From Candidatus Levybacteria bacterium RIFCSPLOWO2_01_FULL_42_15 (lineage in GTDB: Bacteria; Patescibacteriota; Microgenomatia; Levybacterales; UBA12049): DNA of 9,047 bases. The notes beneath the pieces are model-generated. The model had not been told where the DNA came from, searched no databases, and saw only the letters and a program-made list of their open reading frames with translations. Of the stretch, positions 5,494 to 9,047 are shown in pieces (position 1 is the stretch's first letter; each line of letters begins with the position of its first letter). The stretch spans positions 18,548 to 27,594 of the forward strand of contig MFOZ01000022.1 of the NCBI GenBank assembly GCA_001784055.1, read 5' to 3'. Made by a program: the position numbers and the translations under genes.

Positions 5494-6346
5494 CACAACG
5501 TGGAAACACGTTCGTCGTTCTCCGTATCAGTCAATAGCGGCTATTCTTATTGTGATGCAGACGTTTTTTGTTGTCTCAATGTTTATATTTCTTATTGTCG
5601 GATCCTCAAGGATTATAGCCTTTTTAGAATCACAACCGCAAGTAACTGCTTTTTTTGAGAATGAGACAAAACAAGAAGAGATGCAAGTTCTTAAAGAAGC
5701 AGTAAAACAAACGGGAAAAGTTTCCGCAACAAAATTTGTCTCAAAAGAAGAAGCGCTTAAGATATATGAGGAGCAAAATAAAGACGAGCCAATTCTCCTT
5801 GAGTTTGTGACGGCGGATATTCTCCCTGCGTCTCTTGAGGTATCAACGTATAAGATTCAAGACCTGTCCGAGATTTACACGCTGCTTAAAAACGCTCCGA
5901 TTGTTGCGGAAGTTATCTACCAAAAAGATCTTGTTTCTAAACTTACTTTATGGACAAACGCCCTCAGGACAGTGGGAATAACCCTCATCGCAGTTCTTGG
6001 CATAAGCTCTGTTTTAATCCTTGTTATTGTTATTGGAATTAAAATTTCTCAAAAGAAGACAGAAATTGAAATCATGAGGCTTTTAGGCGCGACGAGTTGG
6101 TATGTTCGCTGGCCTTTTATTTTTGAAGGGATGCTGTACGGCGTTGTGGGAGCGGTAGTCGCCTGGTGCATAGCAAGTGGTATTTTGTGGTACGCAACGC
6201 CTTTTCTCAACAATTTTCTTGGAGGAGTTTCCGTATTGCCATTTTCACCGATTATTTTATTGGAGATTCTTGCCGTGGAGATTCTTCTTGGGATACTGCT
6301 TGGGGTGTTTTCCAGTTTCTTAGCTGTTCTTCGCTATTTAAAGTAA
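5480..6346 (+). CDS. ftsX: Cell division protein FtsX
   Basis: Membrane partner of FtsE. It carries the conformational signal across the membrane to a periplasmic coiled-coil protein or hydrolase. The 288-residue product has the family layout: N-terminal cytoplasmic segment (TTWKHVRRSPYQS), TM1 at about 18-42, an extracytoplasmic domain at about 43-160 (beginning SQPQVTAFFE, with FVSKEEALKIYEEQ), TM2 at about 164-187, then the conserved cytoplasmic QKKTEIEIMRLLGATSWYVR, TM3 at about 211-232 and TM4 at about 256-285. ATG 5480 is preferred because AGGA (5472-5475) lies four bases upstream and FtsX homology starts there; ATG 5462 is in frame and would add six residues. The stop shares one base with the next ATG, tying it to the EnvC-like gene. 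Confidence 0.95.
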   Translation: MSLINTTWKHVRRSPYQSIAAILIVMQTFFVVSMFIFLIVGSSRIIAFLESQPQVTAFFENETKQEEMQVLKEAVKQTGKVSATKFVSKEEALKIYEEQNKDEPILLEFVTADILPASLEVSTYKIQDLSEIYTLLKNAPIVAEVIYQKDLVSKLTLWTNALRTVGITLIAVLGISSVLILVIVIGIKISQKKTEIEIMRLLGATSWYVRWPFIFEGMLYGVVGAVVAWCIASGILWYATPFLNNFLGGVSVLPFSPIILLEILAVEILLGILLGVFSSFLAVLRYLK

Positions 6347-7566
6347 TGCTTCTATGTGCTATGAGTTTTGCAATTCGTACACGCGCCTGTTTGTTTTTAG
6401 TAGGAATCCTTTTGGCTATGGTTTTTTTGGGCAAGAATGTTTTGTTTGCCCAAACACCAACTACTAGTCCATCTTCCTCAAAGCTTTCGGAAATTCAAAA
6501 CCAAATTCGCGATCTCGAATCAAAGATCACGTCACTTCAAGGTCAGCAAAAAACGTTGTCTTCCCAGATTACAACCATGAATAATCAGATCAGACTTACC
6601 GAACTTCGCATTAGCTCAACCAAGCAGCAAATTGTTGATTTGAGTGAGGACATAGATACCGCAAACAAAAAAATCTCCCGCCTTGAGGAAGCGCTGGATT
6701 CTCTCACCAAGGTTCTCATCAACAGAGTGGTGGTTACGTATGAGTTTGGGAACATCGGTCCTTTGCAAATCCTTCTGTCTTCAAATAGTATTTCAAGCTT
6801 TGTCTCCCGCGTAAATTATTTGAGAATTGTGCAGGCGCATGATAGAAAAGTCATTTACGAAACCCAACAGGCAAAAAACGACTACACCAATCAAAAAGCC
6901 ATTTTTGAGGAGAAAAAAGCAAAAGTAGAAACTCTGCAGGGCCAGCTGGAAGGGTATGTTGCCCAACTTGATCAGGATAAAAAGAGTAAGGAAGCGCTCC
7001 TTGAGGTAACCAAAAATGATGAAAAGAAATATCAAGAATTGTTGGCAAAATCGCGGGCAGAACAATCCGCAATTCAGGGAGTAATCAGAGCACTTGAGTT
7101 GAAAGATGGAACTCCTGTTAAGCAGGGAGATCCTATTGCAGTAGTAGGCAATACAGGCGCTCCTTACTGTTCGACCGGTCCTCATCTTCATTTTGAGTTC
7201 ACCAAGGATGGAAATGTGCAAGACCCAAATAACTATCTAAGACCCAATGCTTCATATGAATATAGCTATGGATCAGACCGGTATGATTATTATGGCACCG
7301 TAGGGCCCCGAGGAGACTGGAATTGGCCGCTTGATGAGGTGATTCTCGTCAATCAGGGGTATGGATCGCACGGATATGCGCGTTCTTTTTATCCAAACGG
7401 TACACATTCGGGAATTGATATGGAATCAAAATCCTCATCGATAATAAAGGCGCCCAGAGACGGAACGCTTTATAAAGGAGGTACCGGTTGTGGAGGTGCG
7501 TCAATGAACTATGCGGCAGTGGATCACGGAGGTGGACTTATTTCGTGGTACTGGCACGTGCAATAA
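6346..7566 (+). CDS. Secreted EnvC-like coiled-coil protein with permuted M23 peptidase domain
   Basis: Likely extracytoplasmic partner of FtsEX acting on peptidoglycan. A signal peptide (about 1-36, ending VLFAQ) is followed by coiled coil at about 45-125, a short NIGPLQILLSSNSISSFVSR hairpin-type insert (136-155), and a second coiled coil at about 163-248. This is the EnvC/FtsX-partner arrangement. The C-terminal M23 (LytM) region has its motifs out of order. First comes the usual C-terminal half, DGTPVKQGDPIAVVGNTG and GPHLHFE (His280, His282). A Tyr/Ser/Gly linker (301-324) follows. Then comes the usual N-terminal half, WNWPLDE, HSGID (His354, Asp358), APRDGTLY, NYAAVDHGGG and the terminal WYWHVQ (His404). 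All metal and catalytic residues are present, unlike E. coli EnvC. Cys275 and Cys382 are the only mature cysteines. ATG 6346 overlaps the ftsX stop; ATG 6361 is an alternative. Confidence 0.88.
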   Translation: MLLCAMSFAIRTRACLFLVGILLAMVFLGKNVLFAQTPTTSPSSSKLSEIQNQIRDLESKITSLQGQQKTLSSQITTMNNQIRLTELRISSTKQQIVDLSEDIDTANKKISRLEEALDSLTKVLINRVVVTYEFGNIGPLQILLSSNSISSFVSRVNYLRIVQAHDRKVIYETQQAKNDYTNQKAIFEEKKAKVETLQGQLEGYVAQLDQDKKSKEALLEVTKNDEKKYQELLAKSRAEQSAIQGVIRALELKDGTPVKQGDPIAVVGNTGAPYCSTGPHLHFEFTKDGNVQDPNNYLRPNASYEYSYGSDRYDYYGTVGPRGDWNWPLDEVILVNQGYGSHGYARSFYPNGTHSGIDMESKSSSIIKAPRDGTLYKGGTGCGGASMNYAAVDHGGGLISWYWHVQ

Positions 7567-7585
7567 AAGTGAAAAGTGAAAAGTG
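7565..7585 (+). repeat. Three tandem copies of a 7-base unit spanning a stop-start junction
   Basis: AAAAGTG occurs three times in a row, followed by a degraded copy (AAAAATT). The array overlaps the TAA of the M23 gene and includes the GTG start (7576) of the next gene. Because seven is not a multiple of three, the three GTGs fall in three different frames, and only 7576 is in frame with the downstream gene. Confidence 0.85.
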
Positions 7586-8418
7586 AAAAATTAAAAAAAC
7601 CACTCTTATTTTTATTAGTTCTTTTTGCAGTATTTCTTTTCTTGTTCCCTAAGCGAGTACTTGCAGCAAGAAGTTTAATCATAACCACAGACAGACAGTC
7701 TTTATTTGGAGAAGAAGAAATGACAGTTACCGCTTCTGCCTCAGGGTTTACCGAAGGAGAAGTAATCTACATTAAAGGGGCTTTCTACAAAGAAGGAAGT
7801 ACAAACTATTTCGGCTTTACAAAAAAAGAAGATGCGTGGATAAAAAATGGGGAAACAACATTGAATCAACGTCAAATAAAAATGGGCGAGTGGGATAATA
7901 AGTTAATTGCAAAAAGCGATTTTTCAGACAGCGGTTATCAAGGAGAAAGTGAGTACAACTTCAAAGTCGGATTTTACTATATTACGAGCGGTGGAAATAC
8001 GTCTTCCGTCAACTGGTCTAATAATAATCTTTCCTTGTTGATCAATGAACCCGATCCTACTCCTACTCCCACTCCCACGCCATCTCCGTCTCCAACACAA
8101 GTTCCTCCCACGTCAGCGCCTACCCCTACAAGAGCTCCAACTCCAATTCCCACAAAGACCCCAACACCTTCATCTACTCCCAAGCCTTCAAGTCTCCCTT
8201 CCCCAACTCCTCACCCTTCTCCAACTCTATCATCAAAAGCAAACGCTGTTTTGGGAACAAAAACAACTCCTACGCCCGTTCCGCCTACGCCTTTGGTTAA
8301 AGTTCAAAAATCCTCCTCAAAGCTCCCCTTTATCCTTATGGGCGGAGGGTTGGTGCTGTTTTCTGCCTGTGGTATACTTGCGTTTCGTGTGTATCAGAAT
8401 AATCAATTTCAAGCATGA
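7576..8418 (+). CDS. Secreted stalk protein: N-terminal beta domain, Pro/Thr/Ser stalk, C-terminal anchor
   Basis: Function unknown; likely displayed on the cell surface. The 280-residue product has a signal peptide (1-31, KKPLLFLLVLFAVFLFLF core, cleavage near VLAA). A globular domain at about 32-158 with alternating strands and NTSSVNWSNNNLSLLI at its end looks Ig-like or adhesin-like, but no family is recognised. A Pro/Thr/Ser stalk at about 159-240 is interrupted by NAVLGTK (V225-G227). A transmembrane helix at about 250-270 with a short RVYQNNQFQA tail follows. There is no LPxTG sorting signal. GTG 7576 is the only usable start: an in-frame TGA lies at 7570-7572 and the next ATG is far inside the domain. 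No Shine-Dalgarno is seen. The stop overlaps the tsaE start (ATGA), placing it inside the division-t6A cluster. Confidence 0.82.
   Translation: MKSEKLKKPLLFLLVLFAVFLFLFPKRVLAARSLIITTDRQSLFGEEEMTVTASASGFTEGEVIYIKGAFYKEGSTNYFGFTKKEDAWIKNGETTLNQRQIKMGEWDNKLIAKSDFSDSGYQGESEYNFKVGFYYITSGGNTSSVNWSNNNLSLLINEPDPTPTPTPTPSPSPTQVPPTSAPTPTRAPTPIPTKTPTPSSTPKPSSLPSPTPHPSPTLSSKANAVLGTKTTPTPVPPTPLVKVQKSSSKLPFILMGGGLVLFSACGILAFRVYQNNQFQA
8050..8295 (+). repeat. Low-complexity Pro/Thr/Ser codon tract
   Basis: The DNA is dominated by near-repeats of CCTACTCCC and CCAACTCC, encoding PTPTPTPTPSPSPT and later looser PT/PS pairs. It encodes the rigid extended stalk of the surface protein. The units are imperfect in third positions, so the repetition is kept at protein level more than at DNA level. 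Reverse-strand reading gives a Gly/Val frame that is only a shadow. Confidence 0.8.
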
Positions 8419-8834
8419 GAGAGCAAACGGTAGTAACGCACAGTAAGGAAGAAACGCACGCGTTGGGAGAGACGATCGGCAAAACGCTTTCTTGTCCTAC
8501 AACTATCTTATTGTTTGGAGAATTAGGAAGCGGAAAGACAACGTTTGTGCAAGGCCTAGCCAAAGGTTTGAGGATTACCCAACGGATTATTTCCCCCACC
8601 TTTATTATTGTCAGGACGTATGGAATGTTTTACCATGTTGATTTGTATCGTGTTCAAGATGAGAAAGATATTCAGAGCTTGGGATTGCTTGAGATACTAA
8701 GCAATCCAAACAATATTGTTGCAATCGAGTGGGCGGAAAAAATGGGTGATTTGTTGCCAAAAGAGAGGTGGGATATTGAGTTTAGTTATATTTCGGATAA
8801 TAAACGAAAGATATCGATAAGAAAAATTAGCTGA
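8415..8834 (+). CDS. tsaE: tRNA t6A biosynthesis ATPase TsaE
   Basis: Small cytoplasmic P-loop ATPase that works with TsaB and TsaD to place threonylcarbamoyl on A37 of tRNAs reading ANN codons. The 139 residues match the family length (E. coli about 153). Visible motifs are the N-terminal SKEETHALGETIG, Walker A GELGSGKTT (35-43), SPTFIIVRTY (60-69), the HVDLYR strand (74-79), LGLLEIL and IEWAEKMGDLLP (104-115). All key positions look intact. The ATG overlaps the stop of the stalk protein by four bases with no Shine-Dalgarno, suggesting coupled translation. The t6A synthesis gene tsaC follows five bases later, which supports the call. Confidence 0.96.
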   Translation: MREQTVVTHSKEETHALGETIGKTLSCPTTILLFGELGSGKTTFVQGLAKGLRITQRIISPTFIIVRTYGMFYHVDLYRVQDEKDIQSLGLLEILSNPNNIVAIEWAEKMGDLLPKERWDIEFSYISDNKRKISIRKIS

Positions 8835-8839
8835 TCTCC

Positions 8840-9047
8840 ATGGAGAGTGAAATAAAAAAAGCAGTTAAAATTCTAAAAGAAGGAGGAATTGTCATTTTCC
8901 CTACCGATACCGCGTTTGGCATTGGATGCAGGGTGGATGATGAGAAAGCGGTCGATCGATTATTTAAGATTCGAAAAAGGCCCAAAACACAGGCAATGCC
9001 GGTTCTTGTGGATACGGTCAAGATGGCCCAAGAGCTTCTTAAGCCCA
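8840..9047 (+). CDS. tsaC: Threonylcarbamoyl-AMP synthase TsaC/Sua5 (YrdC domain), 3' end outside window
   Basis: Makes threonylcarbamoyl-AMP from threonine, bicarbonate and ATP, the first step of tRNA t6A modification. Only the first 69 residues are visible. They carry the YrdC signature: EGGIVIFPTDTAFGIGC (14-30, usually PTDTVYGLGC), DEKAVDRLFKIRKRPK (34-49) with the conserved Lys-Arg basic residues, then MPVLV (53-57). The gene begins five bases after the tsaE stop and has no Shine-Dalgarno. Whether it is a short TsaC or a longer Sua5 with a C-terminal extra domain cannot be told from this part. Together with tsaE it forms a t6A gene pair. Confidence 0.93.
   Translation, partial: MESEIKKAVKILKEGGIVIFPTDTAFGIGCRVDDEKAVDRLFKIRKRPKTQAMPVLVDTVKMAQELLKP

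Noticed and set aside
6166..6345. Extension of the M23 protein into ftsX
   Set aside because: It would overlap ftsX by 180 bases in another frame and place the obvious signal peptide internally; ATG 6346 or 6361 fits a secreted protein.
7050..7566. Sequencing frameshift explaining the odd M23 order
   Set aside because: The reading frame is continuous and a frameshift cannot reorder motifs; both halves are well preserved in one frame.
7977..8183. Reverse-strand Gly/Val-rich frame
   Set aside because: It is the complement of the Pro/Thr stalk codons with no start signal or independent support.

Overview
The window looks like a chromosomal segment of a Candidate Phyla Radiation (Patescibacteria) bacterium. 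Microgenomates is the best guess, from recognition rather than from a search. The clues are: genes packed head to tail on one strand with 1-14 bp overlaps; few Shine-Dalgarno sites; two promoters that place the transcription start on the A of the ATG; a secreted protein with a long Pro/Thr/Ser stalk and a C-terminal anchor; and a division operon carrying an EnvC-like protein. UGA ends four genes (transketolase, the 142-residue membrane protein, the stalk protein, tsaE) and a UGA-reading release factor 2 is encoded. The code is therefore the standard bacterial one, not the UGA-glycine code of Gracilibacteria and Absconditabacteria.

Layout, all on the plus strand. (1) 1-964: C-terminal part of a transketolase, cut by the left edge. 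Its last codons lie in a short repeat-like sequence. (2) 996-1550: RmlC-like cupin epimerase, with a near-perfect sigma70 promoter overlapping the transketolase stop. (3) 1595-3282: a small single-pass membrane protein overlapping an Nramp-family metal transporter, with its own leaderless-type promoter. (4) 3292-4290: prfB (RF2) without the usual programmed frameshift. (5) 4343-9047: a tightly packed run of an anchored OB-like protein, ftsE, ftsX, a secreted coiled-coil M23 (EnvC-like) protein, a stalked cell-surface protein, tsaE and the start of tsaC/sua5.

The long run joins cell-wall remodelling at division with N6-threonylcarbamoyladenosine (t6A) tRNA modification. FtsE and FtsX form the ATP-driven membrane complex, and the secreted coiled-coil protein is its likely periplasmic partner. 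TsaC makes threonylcarbamoyl-AMP and TsaE is the ATPase of the transfer complex.

The most striking feature is the M23 region of the EnvC-like protein. Its motifs are in circularly permuted order: HLHFE precedes HxxxD, and the protein ends at the YxH motif. All metal-site and catalytic residues are present. The mature protein has only two cysteines, one in each half of the permuted domain. No RNA genes, CRISPR arrays, insertion sequences or convincing terminators are visible. The longest non-coding gaps are 31, 44 and 52 bases.
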